Assembly: GCA_009602735.1 (NCBI GenBank)
Contig: WELA01004146.1
Span: forward strand, 84,059 to 143,940
DNA from: Mesotaenium endlicherianum
Lineage: Eukaryota > Streptophyta > Zygnematophyceae > Zygnematales > Mesotaeniaceae
Length of the DNA stretch: 59,882 bases
Direction: 5' to 3'
The translations under genes were made by a program, and so were the position numbers. Shown here piece by piece: positions 31,868 to 43,829 of this stretch. The notes beneath the pieces were generated by a model. That model was given only the letters and a program-made list of their open reading frames with translations, ran no database searches and was not told the DNA's origin. Each line of letters begins with the position of its first letter. Position 1 is the first letter of the stretch.

Positions 31868-32235
31868 ATTTTTGCTCAATGGGTCCGGGCTGACTTTGAG
31901 TGCGCCGGGCCGGCCCATGCACTATAAATGTGCATCGGATGTCTTCGAAATCGTCATTGGACTGACACATTTTTTTTGCGTTTCTGTTTGCGCAAAAAGT
32001 CGCGACTGGCGAGCCATGGCCGCTCGCGGGAGCCTGGAGGGGAGCGGGGGGCGGACGGGACCGAGGTGATTTCGATCGACGAGGTGAGTTCGTTCGACCC
32101 TCGCTCCTGTATTGAAGTTTCCGGGGTTTGTGGCGTCGATGCGTTGCTGTTTGTCATTTAGTGGTGTCGATGCGATGGTGTTGTGTGTGGTTGTTTGGTC
32201 CGGACCAATTCATCGCTCCCTCACAAAGTCGAAAA
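31868..32235. repeat. Diverged third copy of the 568-bp repeat
   Basis: Shares GTGCGCCGGGCCGGC, the T-run followed by GTTTCTGTTTGCG, the core ATGGCCGCTCGCGGGAG with GGAGCGGGGGGCGGACGGGA, a GAGGTGAGT block, and the closing CGCTCCCTCACAAAGTCG. It is shorter and more diverged than units 1 and 2. Confidence 0.65.
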
Positions 32236-32246
32236 TGACCACTGAG

Positions 32247-32415
32247 TATGAGAGATTGGTGTGAGAGAGAGGGGGGTGTGAGAGAGGAGGGGAGTCAGAG
32301 AGGCCCTTCGAGTATGAGAGATTGGTGTGAGAGGGGGGGAGTCGAGAGGCCCTTGCGAGCTCCCATCGGGTGGCGAGTGAGTGAATCCCAGCAAGCTCCC
32401 ATCGGGTGGCGAGCA
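32247..32415. repeat. Short direct repeats
   Basis: GTATGAGAGATTGGTGTGAG occurs at about 32247 and 32312, and AGCTCCCATCGGGTGGCGAG at about 32358 and 32394. Purine-rich; no gene. Confidence 0.8.
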
Positions 32416-32639
32416 GCTAAATCCTACTGCTAACGCAAGTCAACTCACAGCGATCGACCTAGCTCAATTACATGCAAAATCTTAACCGAGTCTGAGAGCG
32501 GGCAGGCCGAGCTCAGTAAGGCAGACGCGATTGAGCTCAGGCGAAACTGCAAGATCGAGGCATGGGCAGTTTAGCTAAGTTCGAAAAGTGTTTGTGGAAA
32601 ATTTTGGAATCGAAAGAGAGACCAACTGTGTCATGGAGG

Positions 32640-32735
32640 GTCGCGTGCGAATTCGTGTGGCACGTCATATATTCGCGTAAGGCCTACGTGGCCTAGTCTT
32701 ACATGTGCAAGTGTTTTGTAATAACGAAACTTATA
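32640..32735 (+). repeat. Right copy of inverted repeat X
   Basis: GGTCGCGTGCGAATTCGTGT, GGCACGTCAT, TAAGGCCTACGTGG, CTTACATGTGCAAGTG and TTTTGTAATAACGAAACTT match 14556-14700 in inverted orientation and the same order. The pair brackets the E solo LTR, the R array and the 568-bp repeats. Confidence 0.6.
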
Positions 32736-34410
32736 GTGCTAAATTTTGTAATAAACGAGACTTTAAGTGCTTGTTTTGTAATTTGCCCGTTTGGAATTTC
32801 CGGCCCGTCGGTGACAAGTGGTGGTAAATGAAGAACTCGAGTGCGTTCTTATTGGGCAACTTCACGGAGGTCAAAGGGGGTTTTACCTGAACCCTAGCGG
32901 CTCAACCGATTTTGCTGACAGGCCTACGAGGTCTGGGGTCAATCTTGACCGCTTTGACCTCCTTAGATGTGCTCAACCATGCTCAACGCAGCTCAACGGG
33001 GCCGCACCAGGCCGCCCTGATATTCGGGCCGCGGCGACAGGCTGGACCGGGTGGGACCGGGGCATTCCAGGACTGGAGGGCACTGGAGGGGCTCACCAGG
33101 ACTGGACTGGACTGGACTGGACTAGACGGCCATTAGTTGTTGACTTTTAATGACTTTACATCAACGCTATACTCACCTTTAACAACCTGAAGTCTGCCTG
33201 AAGTGCCAACAAAAACAGTCAAATAGTTTTAGTACACCTCGAGCTAGGTGCCAACTTTCAAGGAGACAAACCATTGTCGACTCTATTAAGACTCAACATG
33301 CCAGTCGAGAGACATCTATATGCCGTCCGTGACAATAATTTAGCTGACAACATCCATCGTCCACCATTGCTCCCCATTGATCTGCCATTCGTAGCAGATG
33401 CCAGTGATTTGCAGCCCATTCTATCCTGTGCTTTTAGAGCCGTGTGGGCGCAAGTGGATGCACACATTGGTTGAAATGGCAGCGATTCAACTTTGATTGT
33501 GTAAAAGGTACGACAATGCATGCGGAAAACTCATGCATGGTAAGTCGGAGAAAGCCTCATTGGAGTACAGAAGCACATACATCGACATTAACCACGGGCG
33601 AGAGGACTGCAAGAACCAGGATGTGAAGCTGCAAGAAGGATATTACTGCATGGGGCCTTATTTATTGCCGCTTATTCTAGTACACAAACAAACTGAGCGG
33701 AATGAAACGTGTAAAAAGCACAGAACGAAAGTAATCAAAACTTTCTCTACAGATGAACATGGCGTGCTCAGATTGCCGCTGGTTCTGAGCGCGCTCTGCG
33801 CCGCTTGATGCCCTTACATGGAGCTAAGTAAAATGTAAAGGAGGAATTCAATGCGTGGGCCCGGGTGCCTCTCTTAAGGGTTGAATGGACCTGACTGACT
33901 TCAAACTTATTCACCCAATCATCTCAGGAGGGAAATCCGACAGTTGTGCTTCATCACTCAAAGCACTCCAACCAATAATTATCGGAGTGTTCCGAATGTT
34001 GCTGCTGTGTGAAAGCACCTGCCTCTTGCCTTTGTTACTATGTAAGAGTGAGCCACAGGCTGGGGCGTTATGAAGTAGGGGCTCGATGCATCTGAATGAC
34101 CGAGGGCACATGCAGGTTGTCCCTGTGGACAGTGGAAACCATCTCGGTGTGCCTCAGGGTCAGAAGGGTCAAAGGGGTCAAAGTATGCACAGGTGAAAGC
34201 ACCAGAAGTGCTGAGAGGGACGAGATTACACGAGGCCTGAAGAGTGGGGAAAAAGTTGATTGTCGGGAGGACACAGCGTCCAACCAGTACGGGCACCCTG
34301 CCAGAGGCACCAGCCCCAGCACCATCCCCGGTTCTCTTACGACCGATTTGCCCGTCCGATGCTTGTGATGTGAGCAGGACCTTTCCCTCCCCTCCCCCTC
34401 AAACTGTTGG
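32736..34410. other. Intergenic with a GGACT pentanucleotide run
   Basis: A short (GGACT)n run is at about 33098-33122. Open frames up to 110 codons are present but have no recognisable domain. The last 300 bp should hold the promoter of the downstream F-box/LRR gene; I see no unmistakable TATA box. Confidence 0.4.
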
Positions 34411-36057
34411 ATGATTGAACCGCCAGGCCGAATAGAGGGCTGGATGGAGGGCCAGCCAGAGCAGAGTGCTCGCACGGGCATGCAGCAGCCGGGCAACTCT
34501 TTGCTGCCGCCAGACGACGGCACTCCGCTGCCGGACGACCTCCTGCTGCGCATCCTGCGGCTGGCATCTCCCCGTAGAGAGCGCGACAGCGATCTGGAGC
34601 TTGTGTGCCGCAGATGGAGCCACCTTGTGCGCGCAAGCTACACGCGCGCGCGCCTCTTGCGCCTGAGCGCGGGCGCGGGCGCGGGTGTTGCCCTGCGCGA
34701 GCTGCTGGCGTACCGTAGCGTGACACATGTCCAGCTCGGCAGCGGCGGCGGCGGGGGCGTGGAGCCCCTGGCAGGAGAGGGTGAGGGGGCGGAGCTCCTG
34801 AGACTCCTCACAGTGGGGTGGTTTCCCCGGTTGACCTCCTTTGACCTGAGCATCATTAGGTGCGGGTGGCTGCCGGACGACGGCCTCGCCCGCTTCCTCT
34901 CCAAGCGGTGCGGCGTGCGCTCGCTGCGGCTCTGCTTCTTCTGGCGACCCGCGGATAAGGTGGAAAAAGTCCCCTCCTGGGTGGAACGGGCGAGGCGAAA
35001 CGAGCGCCTGACGAGGACCGAGCAGCTGGCGAGGGAGACCGAGCAGCTGGCAAGCCAGACCCTGAGCAGCTGGCTTTGTGTGCACGCACGCTTGCAGGAC
35101 CTGGACCTTGGGGGCCTCGATCGCCTCGAGCACCTAACGCTCGACTATAGGCACATGTGCGGCGTCCCCCTCGACTATAGGCGATTGCACGGCGTCCCCC
35201 CCAGCGCCGGCGACGGCAAGAGGCAACGGGACGCCTGGGTCCCCGTGAGCCGCACGCTCGACGCCCGCGGCCAACGGGTGCCCCCCGCGCTGAGGAAGCT
35301 CCAAATTGAACTCGGGCACCTATTCGGCGCGCACGACCTGCCCCGGTGGCTGGGCGAGCTGCCGCAGTTCTCTTGCCTGACGATGCGCCACGTCAGCGAG
35401 GGGAGCCTCCTCGCCTCCCTGACAACGCTCCGCACCCTGCAGGAGCTCCACCTGTTCAACCACAATGAGGGCTTCGACGGAGACGAGCTGGCGGCGCTGG
35501 CGTCGCTGCCTTTGCTGCGGAAGCTGCGGCTGCACTTTACCCGCAGCCCTGTGCCCAAGCTGGCGCGCGCCTGGCTCGGCCTGGAGGAGCTCGCCATCTG
35601 GCTGGGGGGGAAGCGCGACCCGGCGACGCTGCAAATCCCACCCAAGCTGTTTGCGCTCACGCCCAGCTTGCGCTCCCTGAGCCTCTGGTCCCTGTCTGCG
35701 CTGACGTGGCCCGTCCTCGCCGGCCTGGCACGTCTCACCTCTCTGACGCTGGGGTGCGAGTCGGCACCCGACCCACAGCTCACAGCTGGCGGCCTGCCAC
35801 ATGTGCCGGGCTTCGAGCAGGGGCTGGCAGCTGGCGAGCTCGCCGGCCTGCCAGCTCTGCGCACGCTGGAGCTTAAGAGCTGTCGGCTGCTCACGCGCGT
35901 GGACGGCCTATATGGCCTCGGAGATGCGACGGCTGTCACTCTGTACTGCCAGTGCGGGAGCAGATCGTGCCCTCCAATCAGGAGCCAGGTAGCGTACGTT
36001 CAGGCGGGCTGCCAGCGCCTGACGCACGATGAGGCTGGGCGCCTGTTTCGGTGCTAA
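34411..36057 (+). CDS. F-box/leucine-rich-repeat protein, intact
   Basis: A single-exon, GC-rich gene of 548 codons. A proline-rich start is followed by an F-box-like segment at residues 38-80 (PLPDDLLLRILRLA, then LELVCRRWSHLV), the type that binds SKP1 in SCF ubiquitin ligases. From about residue 90 come irregular LRR units (YRSVTHVQLG, LDRLEHLTLDY, LRTLQELHLFN, LPLLRKLRLHF, LARLTSLTLGC). The C-terminus has SCRLLTRVDGLYGLG, ATAVTLYCQC, and a short tail ending EAGRLFRC. The same tail is in the paralogues at 2655-4627 and 46666-47972. The first ATG is used; ATG at codon 24 is an alternative. Its target is unknown. The LRR pattern is loose, so plant LRR (FBXL-like) is a fold-level call. Confidence 0.8.
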   Translation: MIEPPGRIEGWMEGQPEQSARTGMQQPGNSLLPPDDGTPLPDDLLLRILRLASPRRERDSDLELVCRRWSHLVRASYTRARLLRLSAGAGAGVALRELLAYRSVTHVQLGSGGGGGVEPLAGEGEGAELLRLLTVGWFPRLTSFDLSIIRCGWLPDDGLARFLSKRCGVRSLRLCFFWRPADKVEKVPSWVERARRNERLTRTEQLARETEQLASQTLSSWLCVHARLQDLDLGGLDRLEHLTLDYRHMCGVPLDYRRLHGVPPSAGDGKRQRDAWVPVSRTLDARGQRVPPALRKLQIELGHLFGAHDLPRWLGELPQFSCLTMRHVSEGSLLASLTTLRTLQELHLFNHNEGFDGDELAALASLPLLRKLRLHFTRSPVPKLARAWLGLEELAIWLGGKRDPATLQIPPKLFALTPSLRSLSLWSLSALTWPVLAGLARLTSLTLGCESAPDPQLTAGGLPHVPGFEQGLAAGELAGLPALRTLELKSCRLLTRVDGLYGLGDATAVTLYCQCGSRSCPPIRSQVAYVQAGCQRLTHDEAGRLFRC

Positions 36058-38557
36058 GGAGCCAGGTGGCGCCCGTCGCCATCGAGCATTAGGAGCGTCA
36101 GGTGCCAAGAGATGGGGCTGCCGTAAGGGGGCACCTCAGGGTGTGGTGCGGGGAGGAGGCGGGCGCCAGCTGGCGCCAGGAACTGCACAGCTGCAGTTGC
36201 TAGTCTGTGGAGATGCGTGCTCCTCATAAAAAGAGATGTTGCTCCGTCAAGACTTTGCTGCTTGGTGTCTTGCATGGTGTTTCGTACGGAGCAGGGAAGT
36301 AAGATCGCACCTGCGGATATCGCTGGCATATGAAAGAGTACAACAGATTTCTACGTGATACTTGCAGATATCGAGTATTTCTGACAGCTGGGTTCACTGG
36401 CCCGTAAATCAAGAAGGCCTGTCACACTCTAGCACAGTACTGATCTTGGCCCGTGAGGTTCAGCTTGGCGGTGACTTCTTTGCTGCCCCATCTCGAGGTT
36501 TTGGAGTGTCTGGTTTTGCTTATAACTTGTGGCAGGCTGTCCGTTAGTTGTCCCGCTTCTTGAGACGGTGCAGTAGAGCTAATTGACATGCTCTTTAAGC
36601 TCTCCTGGGGATGTGACTATGTGTCCAACGAGTGCTCATATGTGCAGCTAGTGCTCATGTGTGCAGCTGGTGATAGATATATATCGCGTGACCCATGACG
36701 GGGGGACCGGTGAGGCCTGCATGTTTTCCGCATACCTGCAGGTGATGTTGTGAGGGGTAACGGGGAGAGGGGGTGTTTGCATGAGGCTTACAGCGCTGAG
36801 TGACGTAAGAGACTTCACGCGATGTTTCAAGCTTTTAATTGTAACATGTTATTGAGCATTTTAGAGTGAGCAGCTGTGCGTGCGTGGAAACGTTGCTAAT
36901 GGTTGCCGGGAGCTAGTGATTACCGCCCAGCATGCACGGATGTTTGTGCGGTTTCTTTGACTAAAGTACGTGCAGTCCCTGATTTTCTCTGATGACTCAA
37001 GAAGTTCCATCTGTTTGAATCTTTCAAATGCTAATCAATGGGTTATGAATCGTTAAAACACGTCACTGTTGCATATGCGCTCGATTGCTTCAAGTGGTGC
37101 TTCAAGTATTCCACTGCAATGCCTTACCAATGTTTTTAATTTAAGCATGTTGTATCTGTGCAATTAATGAGCATCGAAAACTGCTGCTTTGTTCGAACAA
37201 TCTTTTTTTTCAGATTCATTGTAAAGAGTGTTAGCATGAAACACGCATCTGATCAAAGTACAGTGTTCTTTACATACTGCATATGTGCCACGGATGCCTG
37301 CATGCTTGGTGTGCCCCTGTCCAACTTGAGACTTGTTTGTGCTAGCCCTAGATTGAAAGACAACAATTTTCAAGGCAAGTTGTACAAGGTAACACTTGAA
37401 GAGGCTCGGTGTCATCTTGGTGCCTCGATCAATTAAATAGCATCTTGTTTGTCATGTACAGCTAGGACTATAATAAACTACAGAATTAGAAAGGTCCAAC
37501 GCTTCACATCACTTATGGTGCATATCGATGCCAACTATTCGGGTACCTCCCCAAAGTTACTGAAGCAGCTTCATTTGACAGTTGGCCGACGTGCGCACTT
37601 AATCAACAAAGGTGTGGTCTACTTATCAATGATCATGTCTAATGTGTTGATTGACCTAGGTCGCCTTAGACAGGTGAGTTTTGACCATTGACTCATTGTC
37701 ACATTGATTCTAAGTCCTAATTTGACGTCTATCAAGTAGATTATATTTTCGTTCACACTAGTTCAGGACTGGTCAATTATGGTTAGTTTCCTGGTTATGA
37801 AATCCGTATACGCCGCGCACTTGTAGCGCATATACCGCTCGTATGAAACGTGAGAGTCAAAGCAGCACGTTGGAATTCGCCGAAATACGTGAGTGTCAGT
37901 AGTTTAGACCGGTCGTCGGTTTTTAAGCGTGTGAATCGTGCGGAACCGACACATTTAGGGCTGCTTTGAAACTTCCTTCATTTTCTGCTTTGCTGACGGG
38001 TCAGTCACCTCACACGCTTACATGCTGCCGGTTATGCTGTCGTGGCCTTTCACACATTGACGTCCGTCCGGTTTCAATTGTGCCGGCTCTCTCATCAGTC
38101 GGCCATGGTCGTTTTGCATCATTCTGTCGGAAACAAACAACAACTAGATTTTGGGCAAAAAATTGGCTTCAACTTTCAACTTTGAAGTGTTCGAATCTCC
38201 CGCGAGATCTTCTTCGATGGGTGTATGCGTTATGTTGTGCTTCCATCTTCTTGCTTGTGTTGTTAGTGTGTCATTCCCAGCAGCCAATTAAATACGTATC
38301 CGCATATTCTGCGTGGGCAATAAAGAACTTCCATCCTCTTATGTCCAATCAGATTAGGACATCAATTTTAATTTCAAATCTGTCCACCTCTTCTACCCAC
38401 TACCTTTCTCTGTCATGGTGTCCGTGTGCACCAGCACACTGTGGTTCTTAGGGGCAATAGAATGCTGTGGGAAGAGCACTATAAGTTCTTGCAATAGCAA
38501 AATATTTTCATTACACAACCCACATATTTCTCTCCGGGAGTTACTTCTTCACCCACC
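36058..38557. other. Intergenic
   Basis: Short open frames only; none has a domain or splice support. Segments around 37680-37860 and 49930-50110 share loosely similar wording (ACACTAGTT, GTTAGTTTC) and may be remnants of one repeat, which I cannot confirm by eye. Confidence 0.4.
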
Positions 38558-40978
38558 ATGACAGTATTTCACACTTCTTCAGATTCCGAAGAGGATGACT
38601 GCGAGCTTCTCACCCCCCCCCCAAAATCTCTGCAGATGGCAACTGACAAAGGAAAGCGAAAGGTTGCTGAGATTTCAACTTGCAAACATGATCATGTAGA
38701 CAAGGTAGACAAGGATGACTCTCCTGGCCAAATCGAGGACAACTGCAAATACAGCGGGCGCAAGAATATTGGAGGTGTATTCAGAATTCGCTACCAATTG
38801 GGCTGTGTTCCAGGTTCCAGGTTTTGGGATTGCAGGTTGTCCAAAGGTACCTGCTTTTGTTCAAGCCTATTATGAAGCCCGCTGCAAGGAAGATGATCGG
38901 TGTAAGGCATACAAGGTACCACAGTCCTAACTGAAACTCTTGCAAAAGCGTGCTCGGCATATTAGGACTATGGATGCTCTGGTTGTGGAGAAGGAGATGG
39001 CAAGAAAAGGCACTCCTAGTGCTTCCCCTTCGAGTGGAGGTTCAGGTGGGGGTTCTAGTAGGCAGCTTGAACTAACTGAAGCCTGGAAATCAGCGATCCG
39101 TGACATGGCCAATCAGGCCGTTGCGAAGTGGTTCTTTGCGAATGGTATATTCGTCAATGCTGCAAACAGTCCTTCTTACGATCTCATGGTAGACTCTATT
39201 GTCAGAGCTGGTCCTGGTTACTTGGGACCCAAAGTGCACCACCTGAGGACGAAGCTGTTGGCTAACGAGGTGGCCTGCAATGATATTGACCTTCGGCGTT
39301 TCATGGAGAGGCTCAAGGTAACAGGTTGTACTATCTGATCCGACGGTTGGAGTGACATTACCAACCGCCCTATCATCAACTTCATGGTTGTCACCCCTAT
39401 GGGGGAGAAGATGGTGAAAGCGTACAACTGCGATGGTAAGTTCAAGGGTGGGAAGTTCATAGCAAACTGCTTTGAAGAAGTGATTTGGGACATTGGGGAA
39501 GACAACGTGCTCATGATCTGCACAGATTCCGCCAACTCCTGCGTTAATGCAGGTAAGTATTACCGCCACATCACCTTTACATTATGTCATTGTTGCACCT
39601 TTTATCTCTCACATTTTGAATCTTCCTTTGTCACAATGATATGCACTTTCTTATTCTTATTCACAATGTCTATGTGCAGGTGCAAGAATTCATGAAAAAT
39701 ATCCCCACATCACATGGACGGCCTGTTCTGCACACGGCCTGGATCTCATGCTGGAGAGGATCGTGAAGGTGGAATGGATTGAGAGCACTGTGGAACGAGG
39801 TAGGGGACTTACGTTGTACATAAGGAATCATCAAAAGGCTCTCTCGCTGTATCGTGAAGAAGATGCACTAGAGCTGAAACTACCTAATGCGACGAGGTTC
39901 TTGACTGCCTTCATCCTTAGAGCGTCTGAGTAAGGTAAGCACATCTTCCAACCGATGAATGCCCTCTTTTGAAAAGCACACTTCTTATTCTTGTACCCTA
40001 AATCCTACTCTGTCTTTGCTGAGGGTTTTGCAGGTGAAAGAGGCCATGGTTGCCAAGGATGCATGGACCGAGTACAAAGAAGGCCTCTCTAAGGATATGT
40101 GGTCAAAGTGCAACGAGAAAAGTGCGTGCATCAACAACTCCAACTTTTGGAAGCAGGTGGACAAGATCATTCGCCTTGCTGAACCCATTGTTCAGCTTCT
40201 ACGTCTGTGCGACGGAGTCCAGCCAGTCATTGGCTTGGTGTGGGCCAAGCTATGTGAGTACAAGGAGTACATCAAGAAGCTTCCTAGATTCTCAGCTGCT
40301 GAGAAGGTATTCTTTGACAACCTCGTTGAAGAGAGGTGGAACTTCTTCCACTCGCCTATGCATTCAGTCGGTTACGTTCTCCACCCACTGTACCAGGATC
40401 ATGCGTAGCACAGTGAGTCTGCAGTGAAGGATGGGTGGAATACCATCCTGGAGCGGCTAATGCCTAATAAATCTGACAGGAAGCTGATTAAGGAACAGTT
40501 GAGAGTGTATCAAGCCAGAGAGGGAAGCTTCGCTACGCCGGATGCAGATGAGGATCGCAGCACACTAACTGGCTCGGCATGGTGGCACGAGTATGGGTCC
40601 AGCACCCCTTTGCTTCAGGAGCTTGCCATCAAAATATTGGGTTTGTGCACGTCTGCAAGCTCTTGTGAGCGCAACTGGTTGGAGTATGACTTTGTGCACA
40701 ACAAGAAGCGCAACCGTCTCGAACACAGGCTAGAGCGGAGAAGTTGGTTATGGTGCATTCCAACCTGCGCCTGCTGGAAGGCAAGAAGAAGGCAGGTTAG
40801 GCATCAGTGCTCGGCAGGTTCATACAAGCCTACATAGACGCCGAGCAGAGAGCCTTTGAGGATCCTCAGGAAGATGCATTCATCTTCAAGGCCCCCCCCC
40901 CACCTGTGGAGCCAGACTATTTCTCTGATGAAGATGAGGTGGCAGCTGACGAGCGGGATATGATGAAAAGCCCTTGAG
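38558..40978 (+). pseudogene. hAT-superfamily transposase, decayed
   Basis: hAT transposases cut and paste DNA elements. An N-terminal charged region is followed by a stretch that would hold a BED-type DNA-binding region but lacks a clear set of zinc ligands. A DUF659-like core begins AVAKWFFANGIFVNAANSPSY, continues SDGWSDITNRPIINFM and ICTDSANSCVNAG, then an apparent 127-bp GT-AG intron (about 39552-39678), then ITWTACSAHGLDLML. Later come NFWKQVDKIIRLAEPIVQLLR and a C-terminal hAT dimerisation region (WWHEYGSSTPLLQELAIKIL, SASSCERNW). The frame is closed by stops at about 38928, 39336, 39931 and 40406, and a one-base shift near 40740 throws off the final VHSNLRLLEGKKK. No terminal inverted repeats were found by eye. 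Confidence 0.85.
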
Positions 40979-42083
40979 GGGCAATATTTAACATGCAGCA
41001 TAGGCGTAGCAGCACTTGGGTACTCTATCCCCTTGTATATAGTCAACTTTTTCCGCTTTTGCCCCATAATTACCATCAGTAGGGTAGCTCTCTTCACATA
41101 CTTTTTACTAAGGTGTACTCGATGGCCATCAATATTTATTATTACTTCAAAATGTTTTCAGGGATTAAGTGGTTTAGTCTGAGAGTGTTTGACTTCAGTA
41201 TGCATGCTCATTGCAAAACCTCAAACCAAATCTGGCTCTATTGAAGATGATTGCTGCAATATGCCTTAGAGTAGTACATCTGAGTATAAGAACTAGTCCT
41301 TGCACTTGGTTCTAAGCGACTCATTCTGAGGTATGCGTGGAACCTGGACGTGTACTTGCTGAAATATGAACTAGTCGTGGTTGCTGCAATACACTTTATT
41401 CAGGTATGCCCGGGGATGATGACTACCCCTGCTCCACCGGAGTCCATTCACTCCCACCAGCATGCTCACATGTTTGTGATTGCACACATGCCGATCCTTG
41501 CCTTCTCTTTCCTCAAGCCTCGTTGAAATACAGGACCAGGGCTGCACACTCGAGTGCCTTAGCTCCATTCTCGTCCGCCACGTGCTCTTCCACAAAATGA
41601 CCAAAACCTCGTTGCACAGTCGAGCTTCTTACTTGCACCATTGCAATGAATGTTCTGCCTTTGCTGCAACTGTTCCAATGCCCTCCACTGCATGCCTGAC
41701 AGTGGGTTCCGAGGTTCATCTCTTTCAAGTGCTTGTACCGCTCCAATGTAGGACAACGAGCGCTCAGCCACCAGGCATAGGTGACTGCGGGTAGAAGCCA
41801 TCATACGATCCCGTAGTGATTGAGGCAAAGACCTTACTTTCGCCCACTCGTCATCTGTCTTTGGGCGATTCAACCAAGTGACTAGGGCTGACTTGTCTCT
41901 CGTCTATTTTTCAGCCGAGGAAAACATGTGCCCTCCGAATATTGAATCCACTGCTGTAGCCTGTACCACACGATAGACATTTGCAGCAATATGCACTTGG
42001 CCTCCACAATTTGCATCTGCGATGCACTTCTTGGCCACCTAGCGCCTGCATCCAGCACCAAGTCCCTTGTCGTAGGGCAGTAT
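40979..42083. other. Between hAT relic and methyltransferase; one coding-looking minus frame
   Basis: Mostly non-coding. A minus-strand frame at 41559-41873 (DDEWAKVRSLPQSLRDRMM, CLVAERSLSYIGAVQALER) reads like protein and lies downstream of the methyltransferase on the same strand, but I recognise no family. Confidence 0.3.
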
Positions 42084-42993
42084 TCATGTTTGTAAATTGT
42101 ACATGTTGCGAACGCGATCTGCCAACCAGGAAAAGAGACCTACTGGTATAGCATTTCCCAGGGCTTGGAACTGACGGCGTGGATTGTTCATTTCAGCAGT
42201 CCAACCCCTGGAAAAATCTTGTAGCTTTTCCACGTCGGGCACGAGCAACACACGTAGGCACAAGCTACGCCCGTCTTCCCTTGCAACCAAGAGGGAGCTG
42301 CTATTTGTAGCTGTAAATGTTGGAGTCATGCCATAGGACTTGAAAGAGGCATTCTCATTGAGGCCAGTGCACCACACACCCTTGTAAGCGCCTCTGCTCT
42401 CGAACGTGTGAAATGCACACCCACATGGCCCAACTCGGGAGCAACGCTCAGTTTCAGACATCTGTGAGCAATACGTCACGTGGATCTCCCATAAAGATGG
42501 CCACTAAGACCAACCTTTCCCTCAACTGCGGCTTTCCAAAGGAGATGCATTGGACACAGCGATATGCCCAGTTGTAGCCTAGAGCATGAAGTGCTGCTGT
42601 GACACTACTCATATGCGGGACCCCTTCGCTGGTCTGTGTGCTCAAAATGCCCGGGACATTCTCCAAGATTACTATCGGGACTCGTTAAGACTCTAAAAGT
42701 CTCCACAGGTGGGAAACTAGTCCAGTTCGTGACATTGATGAGGGGTTGCTCTTGGTATGCGAGCGAGTAGATACATCCTGACAAAGAAAACCAATTAAAA
42801 CTAAGTTTGTATCAGGTGGAAACACGTGGAGAGCAACGATATCTTCCACCAAGCGGACACCCGGATATTTGGCTGCAAAAAGCTTGCGACAAGCGGGATC
42901 TAATTCAGCCATAAGAACCAAGTCATGCCCTTGTTCCACAAATGGTAACTCAAAGCCTCCTATTTCAATAAGCAGACTGCAAATCCTCATGTC
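42084..42993 (-). pseudogene. Cytosine-5 DNA methyltransferase, second and distinct type, broken
   Basis: Minus strand, in the standard C5-MTase order: GGFELPFVEQGHDLVLMAELDP (end of motif I and motif II; landmark only), VRLVEDIVALH (motif III), GFLCQDVS (motif IV; normally P before the catalytic Cys, here Leu by one C to T change), VIVILENVPGIL (motif VI), YRCVQCISFGKPQLRERLVLVA (motif VIII), TPTFTATNSSSLLV (motif IX) and FQALGNAIPVGLFSWL (motif X). A TAA lies just before motif VI (about 42667-42669) and a frame shift at about 42455-42480. Motif I upstream of GGF may be on a separate exon: an AG acceptor precedes it. This is closer to bacterial Dcm-like or DNMT-type enzymes than the relic at 5.9-6.9 kb. 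Confidence 0.8.
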
Positions 42994-43829
42994 GAAAGTG
43001 AAGCAAAGGGTTCACAAAACAGATTGCATGAAATGAAAAGAAATGGAAACTTACTTCACAGAAAATGGCTGAAGTAGGTAGAATACAAAAAATTGAGAAT
43101 ATTCCAGGTTCGGAGTCCTGCACCATTTGTACTTGCAGAAAAAGACAAAGCACTGTACCAAAGACATGATCTGAGGAATCCCCTGGGCCCTCACTATTGT
43201 ACAAATTATTATTTCTAGAAGTGCACAGGCTGTAACTTGTATATCCTGCCTGCTGCCTGAAATTGAACAAGTATCTCACCTAGCGCTATTGACCAATCAC
43301 GGTCATCATTGATTTAATGATTTCGGACAAACTCTTTCCCTTCAATAGTCTGACATGACATTTATTGACAACTTCTACTGTACAAGCTGTTGTGAAGCCA
43401 GCTGTAATGGATACCGCACGCCTCACTTCATGTGCTCTAAGGTCATATCACAAGCATCTGTCTTCACAGCATTGTGCCACAATCATTGCTCTCGTTGCAG
43501 AGTCATGCTCATTGAGGATGGTGCCTTACTGTAGCACTCTTTGAACACCTGCCATCCCAACAACATTCGTACCATAATCGTCAGCAAGGTACCAATTACA
43601 AATGAATATTCGCAGATGAGGCAAGGCACAGCAGAAAGGAAGCACTTGATAACTAATTGCAGAGGAGTTGCAAAATTATCATTGCAGAGCACACTGCACA
43701 CGGCTCTAGTAGGCAACAGCAGCATATGAACGGCGTAACCACAGCAGCTGGCATGAAATAAGTGCATGGAAGAGAGCAAGCAAACGATTTGCACGCACAT
43801 GCATCTAGCTGCTGAGTAGCTTACCTTGT
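42994..43829. other. Possible introns or spacer upstream of the methyltransferase
   Basis: A minus-strand segment at about 43050-43130 ends in a GTAAGT donor, so a short exon is possible, but I could not see motif I in it. Confidence 0.3.

Noticed and set aside
34399..35939. Large minus-strand frames opposite the intact F-box/LRR gene
   Set aside because: Mirror frames produced by high GC3 in the real gene; no recognisable domain.
38558..41000. Terminal inverted repeats of the hAT element
   Set aside because: I looked for matching ends and an 8-bp duplication around the relic and saw none I could defend.
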